A stretch of 64,000 bases of DNA from Aestuariivirga litoralis (GCF_003234965.1 NZ_QKVK01000001.1:744001-808000), one strand, 5' to 3'; counted from the stretch's first letter, positions 20,714 through 30,808 are shown. Notes: generated by a model from the letters alone, not told the origin. Made by a program: numbers and translations.

Positions 20714-21667
20714 CTAGAGGTTGCGGCCGATGGCGAGGAACTTCTCCCGGCGCTGGCTGCGCAACGCATCGGGCGACAGGCCCTCGAGGCTGGCGAGGGC
20801 CTTGCCGATGGCCACCCCGGTGGCCGAAATCGCCTCGGACGCCGCGCGGTGCGCACCACCCTTGGGCTCCGGGATGATCTCGTCGATGACGCCGAGCTTC
20901 TTCAGGTCCTGGGCGGTGATCTTCATCGCTGCCGCCGCATCCTTGGCGCGCGCCGCGTCGCGCCACAGGATGGAGGCGGCACCCTCGGGCGAGATGACGC
21001 TGTAGATGGCGTGTTCCAGCATCATCACCACGTTGGCCGTGGCAATCGCGATGGCGCCACCGGAACCACCCTCGCCGATCACCACCGAGACGGTGGGAAC
21101 GCCAAGCGCCAGGCAGCAGTCGGTCGAGCGCGCGATGGCCTCCGCCTGGCCACGCTCCTCCGCATCGATGCCGGGATAGGCGCCGGCGGTGTCGACGAAG
21201 GAGATGACGGGAAGCCCGAAGCGGTCGGCCGTTTCCATGAGCCTCACCGCCTTGCGGTAGCCCTCCGGGCGCGCCATGCCGAAGTTGCGCTTGAGCCGGG
21301 AGGCCGTGTCATTGCCCTTTTCCTGGCCCAGCACCATGACGGGCTGGCCCTGGAAACGGCCAAGGCCGCCCACCACCGCGAAGTCCTCGGCGAACTTGCG
21401 GTCGCCGGCCATGGGGGTGAATTCGGTGATCAGCTGGCCGATGTAGTCCACCGCATGCGGGCGTTCCGGGTGGCGCGCCACCTGGGCCTTCTGCCAGGGT
21501 TCGAGGCTGGCATAGAGGTCGGTCAGCTGCTTGGCCGCCTTCTTCTCCAGCCCCTTCACCTCGTCCGAGATCGAGACGGTCTTGTCGCCGGTGGCCAGCG
21601 CGCGCAGTTCCGCGATCTTGCCTTCCAGTTCGGCGAGAGGGGCTTCGAAATCGAGATAAGTGGGCAT
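20714..21667 (-). CDS. accA: Acetyl-CoA carboxylase carboxyltransferase subunit alpha
   Basis: A 317-aa AccA starting [18 protein letters not shown]. It has the family core [27 protein letters not shown], here as positions about 120-146, then [18 protein letters not shown] and [12 protein letters not shown]. It forms the heterotetrameric carboxyltransferase with AccD, making malonyl-CoA for fatty acid synthesis. The gene stands next to xerD, as in many Hyphomicrobiales. Length and motifs are normal. Confidence 0.97.
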   Translation of the reverse strand: MPTYLDFEAPLAELEGKIAELRALATGDKTVSISDEVKGLEKKAAKQLTDLYASLEPWQKAQVARHPERPHAVDYIGQLITEFTPMAGDRKFAEDFAVVGGLGRFQGQPVMVLGQEKGNDTASRLKRNFGMARPEGYRKAVRLMETADRFGLPVISFVDTAGAYPGIDAEERGQAEAIARSTDCCLALGVPTVSVVIGEGGSGGAIAIATANVVMMLEHAIYSVISPEGAASILWRDAARAKDAAAAMKITAQDLKKLGVIDEIIPEPKGGAHRAASEAISATGVAIGKALASLEGLSPDALRSQRREKFLAIGRNL

Positions 21668-21723
21668 TGGGCCTCGAAACGGGTCAGTGTTGGCGCGGAA
21701 ACTGGCCGTGCTCAGTCAGGAAG

Positions 21724-22644
21724 TCAACTTTTCTTGGCAAGCGGATGGTGGGTCTCCACCACCTCGCGCAGCCGCTCGGCCTGCACGTGGGTATAGATCT
21801 GGGTGGTCGAAATGTCAGCATGGCCAAGCATTTGCTGGACGGCGCGGAGGTCTGCCCCACCCTCCAGCAGGTGGCTGGCGAAACCATGGCGCAGCACGTG
21901 GGGCGAGAGTCTTGCGGTATCGAGCCCGGCCTCCCGGCCCAGGGCCTTGAGCTCCAGTGCGAAATGCTGCCGCGTCAGGTGCCCGGCGGCGCCCGAGGAC
22001 GGGAACAGCCATTTCGACCCCGCGAGGCCGGTTTTGCGGAGGGTTGCGAGATAGTCCGTCAGCGCCTCCCGCGCCGTGGCGGAGACCGGCACCAGCCGTT
22101 CCCGCCCGCCCTTGCCCTTGACCAGGATGAAGTCCTTCTCCGCACTTGCCGCCTGTGCCGTGAGGCCGACGAGTTCGGAGACGCGCAGCCCCGTCGCATA
22201 GAGCAGTTCGATCAGGCACAGCATCCGCTGCGCCTTGACGAGCTGCCTGCCCTCGGCCTTCCCCACCCGCGCCCGGGCGGCCCCCGCCAGCGCCTCGACG
22301 TCGGCCTGCGAGATCATCTTGGGCAGCGGGCGTGCGGCACGCGGGCTGTCGATCGCCGTGGCGGGATTGTCCTTCGCCAGCCCGTCGCCATGCAGGAAGC
22401 GGTGGAACTGCCGGATGGCGGAAAGCTTGCGCGCTGCCGAGGAGCGGGCAAGGCCCAGGGTCTCCAGCGTTTCGAGGTGCCGGCGGATATCCTCCGGCCC
22501 TGCCGCCTTGAGGTCGGAGATGCCCTCGGCATAGGCTTCGAGGTCGCGGCGGTAGGCGGCAAGCGTGTTCCGCGATGCGCCGCGCTCGGCCGCCATCATT
22601 TCGAGGAAGCGGTCGATCAGGCGCTGGGAGACGCTATTTGGCAC
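21724..22644 (-). CDS. xerD: Site-specific tyrosine recombinase XerD
   Basis: A 306-aa tyrosine recombinase with an N-terminal SAM-like DNA-binding domain and the catalytic set R154 (TGLRVSELVGL), K177, H249/R252 (LSPHVLRHGFASHLL), H275 (MLGHADISTTQIYTHV) and nucleophile Y284. XerD with XerC resolves chromosome dimers at dif. It starts at a GTG (22644) that overlaps the end of the 47-aa ORF upstream, so the two are probably translationally coupled. Its position beside accA and aroK supports chromosomal XerD rather than a mobile integrase. Confidence 0.93.
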   Translation of the reverse strand: MPNSVSQRLIDRFLEMMAAERGASRNTLAAYRRDLEAYAEGISDLKAAGPEDIRRHLETLETLGLARSSAARKLSAIRQFHRFLHGDGLAKDNPATAIDSPRAARPLPKMISQADVEALAGAARARVGKAEGRQLVKAQRMLCLIELLYATGLRVSELVGLTAQAASAEKDFILVKGKGGRERLVPVSATAREALTDYLATLRKTGLAGSKWLFPSSGAAGHLTRQHFALELKALGREAGLDTARLSPHVLRHGFASHLLEGGADLRAVQQMLGHADISTTQIYTHVQAERLREVVETHHPLAKKS

Positions 22645-22777
22645 GCAGCTTCTCGCTGGGCAGCGGCTTCACGATTTCCGTCTGCTCGGGCGGAAAATGC
22701 GACAGCGCCCAGGCGCTGCCATAGACCGCCCCCACGAGAAACCCCACGACCAGAACGAATTTCACCGTATCGGGCAT
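22634..22777 (-). CDS. 47-aa single-pass membrane microprotein
   Basis: A small ORF with ATG at 22777 and TAG at 22634-22636. The product begins MPDTVKFVLVVGFLVGAVYG, giving one transmembrane helix (about residues 5-26), then a short soluble tail rich in Pro/Glu/Lys ending in SEKLRAK. Its stop region overlaps the xerD GTG start by 11 bp, a coupling arrangement that supports real translation. No function is known; I recognise no named family. It is divergent from aroK. Confidence 0.6.
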   Translation of the reverse strand: MPDTVKFVLVVGFLVGAVYGSAWALSHFPPEQTEIVKPLPSEKLRAK

Positions 22778-22882
22778 CGATCACCACCACAGAAGGCCAG
22801 TGTAGCGGTTCGCTTCCGCTTCGGAAAGGCTTTGCGGCGGAACACCTTGCACGATAGAACCGGCCGGAATTGAGGAGACCGG

Positions 22883-23479
22883 ATGGCACGCCGTTCGATT
22901 GCAAAGGAGACCGAATTGGTCCGGCAGCGGCTGGGGCAACGCCCCATCGTGCTCGTCGGTCTGATGGGGGCCGGCAAGACGAGCGTGGGCCGCAGGCTGG
23001 CCGAGAAGCTGCGCATCCCCTTCGTCGACGCCGACCACGAGATCGAGGCGGCGGCCGGCAAATCCATCAAGGACATCTTCGCCGACCATGGCGAGCCCTA
23101 TTTCCGCGAGGGCGAGCGCCGGGTGATCCAGCGTCTGATCGGCAATGGCGCGCAGGTGCTCGCCACCGGCGGCGGTGCCTACATGAACGACGAGACCCGG
23201 CAGCGCATCCAGGAGAGCGGCATCTCCGTCTGGCTCAAGGCCACGCTGCCAATCCTGATGAAGCGGGTGATGAAGCGGCAGGACCGGCCGCTGCTCCAGA
23301 ACGAGGACCCACAGGCGGTGATGCGCGCCCTGATCGACAAGCGCTACCCGGTCTATGCGCTGGCTGACGTCACGGTGGAAAGCCGCGACGTGCAGCACGG
23401 CCAGATGGTGAACGACGTGGTCCGGGCGCTGGCGCAGTGGGACGGATGGGACAGCAAGAAGAAGACCAGTGATGAGTGA
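22883..23479 (+). CDS. aroK: Shikimate kinase
   Basis: A 198-aa P-loop kinase that phosphorylates shikimate at O3. Walker A is GLMGAGKTSVG at 26-36; the shikimate-binding Asp/Arg/Gly set is in VDADHEIE, YFREGERRV and ATGGGAYM; the LID has RPLLQ. The N-terminal extension of about 20 residues is usual in alphaproteobacteria. Ribosome site TTGAGGAG precedes the ATG. The stop overlaps the aroB start by 8 bp, giving the aroKB operon. Confidence 0.96.
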   Translation: MARRSIAKETELVRQRLGQRPIVLVGLMGAGKTSVGRRLAEKLRIPFVDADHEIEAAAGKSIKDIFADHGEPYFREGERRVIQRLIGNGAQVLATGGGAYMNDETRQRIQESGISVWLKATLPILMKRVMKRQDRPLLQNEDPQAVMRALIDKRYPVYALADVTVESRDVQHGQMVNDVVRALAQWDGWDSKKKTSDE

Positions 23480-24608
23480 CCTCAATGCCGCCGAACGGCG
23501 CGAAACCGTGCCCGTCTCGCTGGGCGACCGCAGCTATGACATCCACATCGGCGAGGGCCTGCTGGCCCGGGCCGGCGAGGTGGTGGCGCCCTTCCTGAAG
23601 CGCCCGCTCACCGCCATCGTGACCGACCAGAACGTCGCCGCCGCGCATCTCGCGACGCTTGAGCGCGCGCTGGCGGCGAAAGGCATCCGCTCCACCGCCA
23701 TCGTCATGCCGCCGGGCGAGAAGACCAAGAGCTACCAGCACCTCGCCGAACTCTGCGACAAGCTGCTGGCGGCCGGCATCGAACGCCGCGACCGCATCAT
23801 CGCCTTCGGCGGCGGCGTGATCGGCGACCTCGCGGGCTTTGCCGCCGCGATCCTGCGGCGCGGTGTGGACTTCATCCAGATCCCGACGACGCTCCTGTCG
23901 CAGGTGGACTCGTCCGTTGGCGGCAAGACCGGCATCAATTCGCCTTATGGCAAGAACCTGATCGGCGCCTTCCACCAGCCGCTCGCCGTCATCACCGACA
24001 TCGCGCTGCTCGACACGCTGCCGAAGCGCGAACTGGCGGCAGGCTATGCCGAAGTCGCCAAGTATGGCCTGCTGGGCGATGCCGATTTCTTCGAATGGCT
24101 GGAGGGTGCGGCCCCCGCCATCATGCGCGGCGATTCACAGGCGCGAATCCATGCGATCCGCAAGTCCTGCGAGGCCAAGGCGCAGATCGTGGCGGAGGAC
24201 GAGCACGAGACCGGCGTGCGCGCACTTCTGAACCTCGGCCACACCTTCGGCCATGCGCTCGAATCCGCCACCGGCTATTCGCAGCGCCTGCTGCATGGCG
24301 AGGGCGTCTCGATCGGCATGGTGCAGGCCTTCCGCTTCTCCGAGCGCCAGAAGCTCTGCCCGCCCGGCACCGCGGACCGCGTGGCCAGGCACCTGAAGTC
24401 GGTGGGCCTGCCCATTCACGCCTCGCAGATCCCGGGCGAACTTCCGCCGCCCGCCACGCTGGTCGAGATCATGCGGCAGGACAAGAAGGCCCAGGGCGGC
24501 AAGCTCACCTTCATCCTCGCCCGCGACATCGGCGAGGCCTTCATCGCCAGGGATGTGAACGAGCATGACGTGCTGAACTTCCTGACGGAGGACCTCCGCC
24601 AGCGATGA
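23472..24608 (+). CDS. aroB: 3-dehydroquinate synthase
   Basis: A 378-aa AroB converting DAHP to 3-dehydroquinate with NAD+ and a divalent metal. The NAD site GGGVIGDLAGFAAA, DSSVGGKTGINSPYGKN, and metal ligands in LNLGHTFGHALE and LHGEGVSIGM are intact. The ATG at 23472 lies within the last codons of aroK, so translation is coupled; a GTG one codon upstream is also in frame. The stop overlaps the next gene's ATG (ATGA), extending the operon to the CorC-type protein. Confidence 0.96.
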   Translation: MSDLNAAERRETVPVSLGDRSYDIHIGEGLLARAGEVVAPFLKRPLTAIVTDQNVAAAHLATLERALAAKGIRSTAIVMPPGEKTKSYQHLAELCDKLLAAGIERRDRIIAFGGGVIGDLAGFAAAILRRGVDFIQIPTTLLSQVDSSVGGKTGINSPYGKNLIGAFHQPLAVITDIALLDTLPKRELAAGYAEVAKYGLLGDADFFEWLEGAAPAIMRGDSQARIHAIRKSCEAKAQIVAEDEHETGVRALLNLGHTFGHALESATGYSQRLLHGEGVSIGMVQAFRFSERQKLCPPGTADRVARHLKSVGLPIHASQIPGELPPPATLVEIMRQDKKAQGGKLTFILARDIGEAFIARDVNEHDVLNFLTEDLRQR

Positions 24609-25894
24609 GCCCCGACCCTGGATTAACCAGCGCCGCGATCCTCGCCCTGCTCGTCCTTTCCGGCTTCGCGGCGGCCCTCCGGGCGGCCCTGTGGAATGCA
24701 TCGCGCACGAGGCTCGGCGAACTCCAGAAGCGCGGCATCCAGGGTGCTGCGACGGCGCTGAAGCTGCTGGAGGACGAAGACCGCACCATGGGCGCGCTCG
24801 CGCTGGCCAAGCTGCTGGCGGCCATGCTGGCGGCCGGCCTTGCCGCCTTCCTGCTGTTCCACATTTTCCCGCTGCTGCAGGCGAGCCTCGCATCCATCGC
24901 GCTGATCGTCGTCTTCGCCTTCCTTGGCCTGGTGCTGCCCGATGCCTTTGCGGCGCGCCGTGCGGACCGTGCGGCGGTGATGCTCTCAGGGCCCGCATCC
25001 CTGCTGGTGGCCGTGCTCGGGCCTCCTGCCGCGGCACTCGAAGCCGCCGCGCGCGGGCTCCTCACGCTGACCGGCTCCGGCACGGCGGACGAAACCCATA
25101 CCATGCATGAGGAACTGCGCGAGGCGATCGACCTCCACGCCAAGGACGGCACGGTGGTGAAGAACGACCGCGACATGCTCTCCGGCATCCTCGCCATGCA
25201 GGACCTCGAGGTCGCCGACATCATGGTCCACCGCACCAAGATGACGATGCTCGACATCGAGGAAGACCCGAAGGAGATCGTCAACACCGTGCTGAAGAGC
25301 GGCCACACGCGAATCCCGGTGTGGAAGGACACGCCCGACAACATCATCGGCGTGCTGCATGCCAAGAACCTCTTCGCAGCACTCCAGAAGCACAATGGCG
25401 ATGCCGCGAAGGTCGACATCGAGGACATCCTTCTGCCGCCCTGGTTCGTGCCCGATACCCGCGCCATCCCCGACCAGCTCAATGCCTTCCTGAAGCGCAA
25501 GAGCCACTTCGCCATCGTGGTCGATGAATATGGCGAGGTGCAGGGCCTGGTGACGCTCGAGGACATCATCGAGGAGATCGTCGGCGACATCAAGGACGAG
25601 CACGATGCAGTGGCGTCCGGCGTGCGGCCGAAGCCCGACGGCTCCTATCTCGTCGATGGCTCCGTCGCCATCCGCGACCTGAACCGCGCCTTCGACTGGG
25701 CACTCCCCGACGATGAGGCCAACACCATCGCCGGCCTCGTCATCCACGAGGCGCGTATGATCCCCGAAGTCGGCCAGGCCTTCGTCTTCCACGGCTTCCG
25801 CTTCGAGATCCTGAAGAAGCGCCGCCACCAGATCACGGCGCTGCGCATGAGCCCGGTGAAGCGCGAGGGCGAGGCGGCCCCGGAAGCCAATTAG
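24605..25894 (+). CDS. CNNM/HlyC-CorC family transporter (DUF21-CBS-CorC_HlyC)
   Basis: A 429-aa protein with an N-terminal DUF21 membrane domain of about four hydrophobic segments (residues 8-150), a tandem CBS domain pair (about 205-335, with VADIMVHRTKMTML and HFAIVVDEYGEVQGLVT) and a C-terminal CorC_HlyC domain (about 350-420, with NTIAGLVIHEARMIPEVG). Such proteins are linked to Mg2+/Co2+ efflux or to Mg2+ homeostasis. It is coupled to aroB by an ATGA overlap, an arrangement conserved in the order. Confidence 0.92.
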   Translation: MSPDPGLTSAAILALLVLSGFAAALRAALWNASRTRLGELQKRGIQGAATALKLLEDEDRTMGALALAKLLAAMLAAGLAAFLLFHIFPLLQASLASIALIVVFAFLGLVLPDAFAARRADRAAVMLSGPASLLVAVLGPPAAALEAAARGLLTLTGSGTADETHTMHEELREAIDLHAKDGTVVKNDRDMLSGILAMQDLEVADIMVHRTKMTMLDIEEDPKEIVNTVLKSGHTRIPVWKDTPDNIIGVLHAKNLFAALQKHNGDAAKVDIEDILLPPWFVPDTRAIPDQLNAFLKRKSHFAIVVDEYGEVQGLVTLEDIIEEIVGDIKDEHDAVASGVRPKPDGSYLVDGSVAIRDLNRAFDWALPDDEANTIAGLVIHEARMIPEVGQAFVFHGFRFEILKKRRHQITALRMSPVKREGEAAPEAN

Positions 25895-25919
25895 CCGTCC
25901 AGCGAAATCCCACATCCAT

Positions 25920-25990
25920 CATGGCCGGGCGTGTCCCGGCCATCCTTTCACGGCGGCAAAGAGGATCGCCGGGACAAGCCCCGCGATGAC
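25920..25990. repeat. Family B palindromic repeat pair between convergent genes
   Basis: Two palindromic arms, ATGGCCGGGCGTGTCCCGGC and, 41 bp on, ATCGCCGGGACAAGCCCCGC, form a composite inverted element of about 70 bp. A related copy is at 30033-30103. This matches the intergenic repeats widespread in Hyphomicrobiales. It lies between the convergent corC-type and bolA genes. Confidence 0.75.
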
Positions 25991-26020
25991 GATATCAAGA
26001 CTGCGCGTGAAGCAGGCCCC

Positions 26021-26302
26021 TTACGCCGCCGAGGCCTGGATCGCCAGCGCGTGCACGCGCTCCTTCAGCTCCTCCGCCAGCGCGGCATTCACCATCCTGT
26101 GCTGCTCGACCCGCGACTTTCCTCGGAAAGCCTCCGCCACGATGACCACGCGGAAATGGCTCTCGCCATCGGGCCGCGATCCCGAGTGCCCCGCGTGGTG
26201 GTGGGACTCGTCGATCACCTGAAGTGCCGCCGGCGCGAAACTTTCGCTCAGCTTCTTGGTGATTCTTTGGCCAACGGGGCCGAGATCATGGGATGGCGTC
26301 AT
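26021..26302 (-). CDS. BolA family protein
   Basis: A 93-aa BolA-like protein with the conserved SHHHAGHSG region and the KSRVEQHRMVNAAL helix carrying the class II KH-like fold signature FxGxSxxxRHR, here slightly degenerate. BolA proteins bind monothiol glutaredoxins and [2Fe-2S] clusters. The ATG at 26302 follows GAGGGACC at good spacing; an in-frame ATG at 26320 is less likely. It is divergent from the J-protein gene, a pairing kept across Hyphomicrobiales. Confidence 0.9.
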   Translation of the reverse strand: MTPSHDLGPVGQRITKKLSESFAPAALQVIDESHHHAGHSGSRPDGESHFRVVIVAEAFRGKSRVEQHRMVNAALAEELKERVHALAIQASAA

Positions 26303-26362
26303 TTGGTCCCTCATGCGCACGAGGCTTGCTTGGGCGCGGCTCTATCACCATAATTGGCAGCG

Positions 26363-26968
26363 ATGAAGCTCGATTCAAAATACTTCGACAAGATCCGCGT
26401 GAAGCCTTCGACCGACAAGAAGAAGGCGGCGGAGACGATTCCCCAGTGCGACTGGCCGGATTGCCCGCGCCCGGGCCGCCACAAGGCGCCCATGGGCCGC
26501 GGCCACGAGGGCAAGTTCTACAATTACTGCACCGAGCATGTGCAGGAGTACAACAAGTCCTACAACTACTTCCAGGGCATGAAGGACGACGAGATGCAGG
26601 AGTTCCAGAGGAACGCCCGCCTCGGCGAGCGTCCGACCTGGAAACTGGGCCAGAATGCCACCCCCAATGCCTCCGCCGTGCGCCGCCGCGGCGCCCAGTT
26701 GCGGGATGATCCCTTCGGGCTTGCCGCCAAGGCCGGCAAGCAGCCGGGCCGCCACCCGTCCGGCCGGGCGCTCCGCTCGACCGAGCTCAAGGCCCTGCAA
26801 ACGCTGAATCTGGACGATACCGCCACGCCCGAGCAGGTGAAGACCCAGTACAAGACCCTGGTGAAGCGTCTTCACCCAGACGCGAACAATGGCAGCCGGG
26901 CCAACGAGGATACGCTGAAGGCGGTGATCCAGGCCTATGACCACCTTCGTTCAAGTGGGTTCTGCTAG
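26363..26968 (+). CDS. J-domain-containing molecular chaperone (DnaJ-like)
   Basis: A 201-aa protein with a unique N-terminal part (Cys-containing CDWPDCPRPGRHKAP, EGKFYNYCTEHVQEYN) and a C-terminal J domain at about 135-201 with the HPD tripeptide in VKRLHPDANNG. The placement of the J domain at the C-terminus is typical of this alphaproteobacterial group, which is found upstream of cobS. It should stimulate DnaK ATPase; the client is unknown. The ATG at 26363 is chosen over a TTG three codons upstream. Confidence 0.9.
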   Translation: MKLDSKYFDKIRVKPSTDKKKAAETIPQCDWPDCPRPGRHKAPMGRGHEGKFYNYCTEHVQEYNKSYNYFQGMKDDEMQEFQRNARLGERPTWKLGQNATPNASAVRRRGAQLRDDPFGLAAKAGKQPGRHPSGRALRSTELKALQTLNLDDTATPEQVKTQYKTLVKRLHPDANNGSRANEDTLKAVIQAYDHLRSSGFC

Positions 26969-27109
26969 CTCATGTCCCGCCCAGGCGGCCCCACCTGAGC
27001 GATAAGGACATGCGCCCACTCAAGTTCTGGGCGGCGCAAAGCCTTGCCCGGCAGGGCCCGACCGTCTAAAACCCGCCCGCGTAACCCCGGAACATGAAGA
27101 TCTCCTGAC

Positions 27110-28099
27110 ATGATTGCGAAGGCCCCTGCAGAGTCGAACGGCATGCCCGACACCAAGGCGTCGGTGAAGCAGCTCTTCGGCTTCGACTCGAACATGGAAG
27201 TTCCCGCCTATTCCAAGGCCTCGGAACATGTCCCGGACCTCGATCCGGACTATCTCTTCAACCGCGAGACCACGCTCGCCATTCTCGCGGGCTTCGCCTA
27301 CAACCGCCGCGTCATGGTGACGGGCTATCACGGCACCGGCAAGTCGACCCACATCGAGCAGGTCGCCGCCCGCCTCAACTGGCCCTGCATCCGCGTCAAC
27401 CTCGACAGCCACATCTCGCGCATCGACCTGATCGGCAAGGACGCGATCGTGCTGCAGGAAGGAAAGCAGGTCACCGAGTTCCGCGAAGGCATCCTGCCCT
27501 GGGCCTACCAGCACAATGTGGCGCTCGTCTTCGACGAATATGACGCCGGCCGCCCGGACGTGATGTTCGTGATCCAGCGCATCCTCGAAAGCTCCGGCAA
27601 GCTGACGCTGCTCGACCAGTCGCGCGTCATCCGCCCGCATGCCGCCTTCCGGCTTTTTGCCACGGCCAATACGATCGGCCTTGGCGACACCACGGGCCTC
27701 TATCACGGCACGCAGCAGATCAACCAGGCGCAGATGGACCGCTGGTCCATCATTACGGCGCTCAACTACCTGCCGCATGCGCAGGAGGTGGGCATCGTTG
27801 CGGCGAAGTCGAAGCACTTCGACAACGAGAAGGGCCGCAAGATCATTTCCAACATGGTGCGCGTGGCGGATTTGACCCGCAACGCCTTCATGCAGGGCGA
27901 TCTCTCGACCGTCATGAGCCCCCGCACCGTCATCACCTGGGCGCAGAATGCCGAGATCTTCGGCGACGTTGGCTTCGCCTTCCGCGTGACCTTCCTCAAC
28001 AAGTGCGACGAGCTGGAGCGCAGCGTGGTGGCCGAGTTCTACCAGCGCTGCTTCGGCGAGGAGCTGCCGGAATCCTCCGCCCACATCGCCATTGCCTGA
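27110..28099 (+). CDS. cobS: Cobaltochelatase subunit CobS
   Basis: A 329-aa AAA+ ATPase of the aerobic cobaltochelatase CobNST, which inserts Co2+ into hydrogenobyrinic acid a,c-diamide. The landmark N-terminal line is [17 protein letters not shown]; Walker A is [10 protein letters not shown] at 72-81, Walker B is [10 protein letters not shown] and sensor residues lie in [12 protein letters not shown]. The usual start is the ATG at 27110; an ATG at 27143 would also give a family-like N-terminus. cobT follows after 10 bp. cobN is not in the window. Confidence 0.96.
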   Translation: MIAKAPAESNGMPDTKASVKQLFGFDSNMEVPAYSKASEHVPDLDPDYLFNRETTLAILAGFAYNRRVMVTGYHGTGKSTHIEQVAARLNWPCIRVNLDSHISRIDLIGKDAIVLQEGKQVTEFREGILPWAYQHNVALVFDEYDAGRPDVMFVIQRILESSGKLTLLDQSRVIRPHAAFRLFATANTIGLGDTTGLYHGTQQINQAQMDRWSIITALNYLPHAQEVGIVAAKSKHFDNEKGRKIISNMVRVADLTRNAFMQGDLSTVMSPRTVITWAQNAEIFGDVGFAFRVTFLNKCDELERSVVAEFYQRCFGEELPESSAHIAIA

Positions 28100-28109
28100 G
28101 TGATGTAAG

Positions 28110-29996
28110 GTGGCGAAGGAGAAGGACACACCTTCGAACGAGTTCAAGCGCGTCCTCACCGTCGCGATGAAGACCATTGCCGAGGACCCGGAGCTCTCCG
28201 TGGCCTTCGGCAACGAGGCGCCCTCGCTGGCGGGCAACCGCGCCAAGCTCCCCCAGGTCGGCAATGAGCTGAAGGCCTCCGACATCGCCATCGTGCGCGG
28301 CCTGTCCGACAGCTTTGCGCTCCGCCTCGCCAACCACAACGACAAGGTCCACGCCCGCTACCAGCCGCAGGGCAAGAATGCCCGGGCCGTCTTCGAGGCC
28401 GTCGAGCAGGCGCGCATCGAGGCCCTCGGCGCCAATGCCATGCAGGGCATGAAGACCAACCTCGCGGCCATGCTGGACGACCGCTACCGCAAGAAGGACG
28501 TCGCCCGCTACACCGACCGCAAGGATGCCCCGCTCGACGAGGCCGTGGCGCTGATGGTGCGCGAGGCGCTGACCGGCGAGAGGCCCCCCGAGGGGGCGCG
28601 CACCATGGTCGACCTGTGGCGGCCGTGGATCGAGGACAAGGCGCACGACCAGCTCGCGCACCTGATGGACAACATCCACGACCAGGCGGCCTTCGCCCGC
28701 ATGTCGCGCGACATCATAGCCGCCCTCGACATGGCGGAGGAGCTGGGCGAGGACCCCGACCAGTCGGACGAGAACGACGAGTCGAACGAGCCGGAAGAGG
28801 ATTCCGGCGAACGCCAGGAGACGCCCGACAGCGAGGAGCAGGAAAGCTCCCAGCAGTCGATGGAAGAGATGCAGGACGCCGAGGGCGAGTCCGAGGCCGC
28901 CGAGATGGACGCCCAGCAGATGGACGTCGAGGACCAGGCCGAGGACCAGGATGGCGAGGAAGAACAGGACGGCGAGGAGCCGTGGAAGCCGCAGCTCCCC
29001 TTCTCGTCGCTCTCCAACGAAGACTTCTACAAGGTCTTCACCAACCAGTTCGACGAGGTGATCTCGGCCGAGGACCTGTGCGACGCCGAGGAACTCACCC
29101 GCCTTCGCAACTATCTCGACAAGCAGCTCTCGAACCTGCAGGGCGTCGTGGCGCGTCTCGCCAACCGCCTGCAGCGCCGCCTCATGGCGCAGCAGAACCG
29201 CAGCTGGGACTTCGACCTCGAGGAAGGCGTGCTCGATGCCGCCCGCCTCACCCGCGTCGTCATCGACCCGATGCATCCACTCTCCTTCAAGGAGGAGCAG
29301 GACACCGAGTTCCGCGACACGGCGGTGAGTCTGCTCCTGGACAATTCGGGCTCGATGCGCGGGAGGCCCATCACGGTCGCCGCCACCTGCGCCGACATCC
29401 TCGCCCGCACGCTGGAGCGCTGCGGCGTGAAGGTGGAGATCCTCGGCTTCACCACGCGTGCGTGGAAGGGCGGCCAGGCGCGCGAGAAGTGGCTCGCCTC
29501 CAACAAGCCGTCGAACCCCGGCCGCCTCAACGACCTCCGCCACATCATCTACAAGTCGGCCGACAGCCCGTGGCGCCGCGCGCGCCGCAATCTGGGCCTG
29601 ATGATGCGCGAGGGCCTGCTGAAGGAGAACATCGATGGCGAGGCGCTGATCTGGGCGCACAACCGCCTCTTGGCCCGCCGCGAGCAGCGCCGCATCCTGA
29701 TGGTGATCTCGGATGGTGCGCCGGTCGATGATTCAACGCTCTCGGTCAATTCCGGCAATTATCTCGAGAAGCACCTCCGCCAGGTCATCCACGACATCGA
29801 GCAGCGCTCGCCGGTCGAACTGATCGCCATCGGCATCGGCCATGACGTGACACGCTACTACAAGCGCGCGGTGACGATTGTCGATGCCGAGGAGCTTGGT
29901 GGGGCGATGACGGAGAAGCTCGCCGAGCTGTTTTCCGAGAAGGCCGCGCCGAAAGTGGTGGCAAAGCCCGCGCCAAGGAAGCGGGCGTCGGCGTAA
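28110..29996 (+). CDS. cobT: Cobaltochelatase subunit CobT
   Basis: A 628-aa CobT, the scaffold subunit that pairs with the CobS hexamer. It has an N-terminal helical domain, a long acidic Glu/Asp/Gln stretch at about 205-292, and a C-terminal von Willebrand A domain with the MIDAS motif DNSGSMRG at 411-418 and the later [10 protein letters not shown]. The GTG start at 28110 follows TAAG closely. Length and domain order are normal. Together with cobS it indicates the aerobic cobalamin route. Confidence 0.96.
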   Translation: MAKEKDTPSNEFKRVLTVAMKTIAEDPELSVAFGNEAPSLAGNRAKLPQVGNELKASDIAIVRGLSDSFALRLANHNDKVHARYQPQGKNARAVFEAVEQARIEALGANAMQGMKTNLAAMLDDRYRKKDVARYTDRKDAPLDEAVALMVREALTGERPPEGARTMVDLWRPWIEDKAHDQLAHLMDNIHDQAAFARMSRDIIAALDMAEELGEDPDQSDENDESNEPEEDSGERQETPDSEEQESSQQSMEEMQDAEGESEAAEMDAQQMDVEDQAEDQDGEEEQDGEEPWKPQLPFSSLSNEDFYKVFTNQFDEVISAEDLCDAEELTRLRNYLDKQLSNLQGVVARLANRLQRRLMAQQNRSWDFDLEEGVLDAARLTRVVIDPMHPLSFKEEQDTEFRDTAVSLLLDNSGSMRGRPITVAATCADILARTLERCGVKVEILGFTTRAWKGGQAREKWLASNKPSNPGRLNDLRHIIYKSADSPWRRARRNLGLMMREGLLKENIDGEALIWAHNRLLARREQRRILMVISDGAPVDDSTLSVNSGNYLEKHLRQVIHDIEQRSPVELIAIGIGHDVTRYYKRAVTIVDAEELGGAMTEKLAELFSEKAAPKVVAKPAPRKRASA

Positions 29997-30032
29997 CGGC
30001 CGCAGGCCGACCTCCCCCACTCTCCAATTCAT

Positions 30033-30103
30033 CATACGCGGGCTCGTCCCGCGTATCCCTTTGATGCCGTGCAGAGGATGCCCGGGACGAGCCCGGGCAT
30101 GAT
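30033..30103. repeat. Family B palindromic repeat pair between convergent genes
   Basis: Two palindromic arms, ATACGCGGGCTCGTCCCGCG and ATGCCCGGGACGAGCCCGGG, lie 20-odd bp apart and share the layout of the element at 25920-25990, including a CAAAGAGGAT/GCAGAGGAT spacer end. It separates the convergent cobT (+) and acetyltransferase (-) genes. Confidence 0.75.
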
Positions 30104-30145
30104 GGGCATGAGGAGAGTGTGCAGACCTTCGTTGGCCTTGGGCCT

Positions 30146-30793
30146 TCAACGGGGCGCATGCTTCGCGAGAAACGCCTCCACCGACAGCGCCCGCATGTCC
30201 TCGACCGCCTGCCCCAGCCGCTCATGCTCCCAGTCCCACCAGGCGAGCCGCAGGATGCGTTCCGCCACTTCCGGCGCGAAGCGCCATTTGAGGAAGCGCG
30301 CCGGCACGCCCGCCACGATGGCATAGGGGGCCACGTCCTTCGTCACCACGGCACCCGCCGCAACTACCGCGCCGTGGCCGATGGTGACGCCGGGCAGGAT
30401 GATTGCGCCATGGCCGATCCACACATCATGCCCGATCACCACCTTGGCGGCGATGCGCTGCTCGCGGAAGGCCTTGTCGAGCTTGGCATGCGCGAAGAAC
30501 TCGTTGGGCCGATAGGTCATCTTGTGCTGGCTGATGCGCTCCGTCGGGTGGTTCAGCGCATTGATGCGGCACTGCGCGGCGATCGCCGTGAACTTGCCGA
30601 TCTGCGCGTAGATCGCCTCCGAGTCCCGCTCGATGTAGGAATAGTCGCCGAGCGTCGAGTCGAGGAACTGCACGCGCTCCTTCAACTCGGTGAAGCGCCC
30701 CAATTCGGCATTGCGGGTGACGGCCGAGCCGTGGATGCGCGGTGCGCCGTCACGCGGGCCATTGCCGCGCCTGCTTGCTTTCTCTTCGCTCAT
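30146..30793 (-). CDS. Hexapeptide-repeat acetyltransferase (phosphonate-associated type)
   Basis: A 215-aa left-handed beta-helix acyltransferase. The sequence [52 protein letters not shown] and [11 protein letters not shown] closely follows the xenobiotic-acetyltransferase-like family often annotated with phosphonate metabolism (TIGR03308-like). No phn genes are present here, so that label reflects family resemblance only. The ATG at 30793 has TCAGGCG just upstream and is preferred over the ATG at 30805. The acceptor is unknown. Confidence 0.82.
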   Translation of the reverse strand: MSEEKASRRGNGPRDGAPRIHGSAVTRNAELGRFTELKERVQFLDSTLGDYSYIERDSEAIYAQIGKFTAIAAQCRINALNHPTERISQHKMTYRPNEFFAHAKLDKAFREQRIAAKVVIGHDVWIGHGAIILPGVTIGHGAVVAAGAVVTKDVAPYAIVAGVPARFLKWRFAPEVAERILRLAWWDWEHERLGQAVEDMRALSVEAFLAKHAPR

Positions 30794-30808
30794 CGCCTGA
30801 CCCATAAA

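Noticed and set aside
21724-22644. Tyrosine recombinase as sign of a mobile element
   Set aside because: It has XerD features and sits between accA and aroK in conserved chromosomal order; no tRNA attachment site or mobile genes nearby.
24605-25894. Haemolysin annotation for the DUF21-CBS-CorC protein
   Set aside because: The HlyC label is historical; domain make-up fits ion-transport-related CNNM/CorC proteins.
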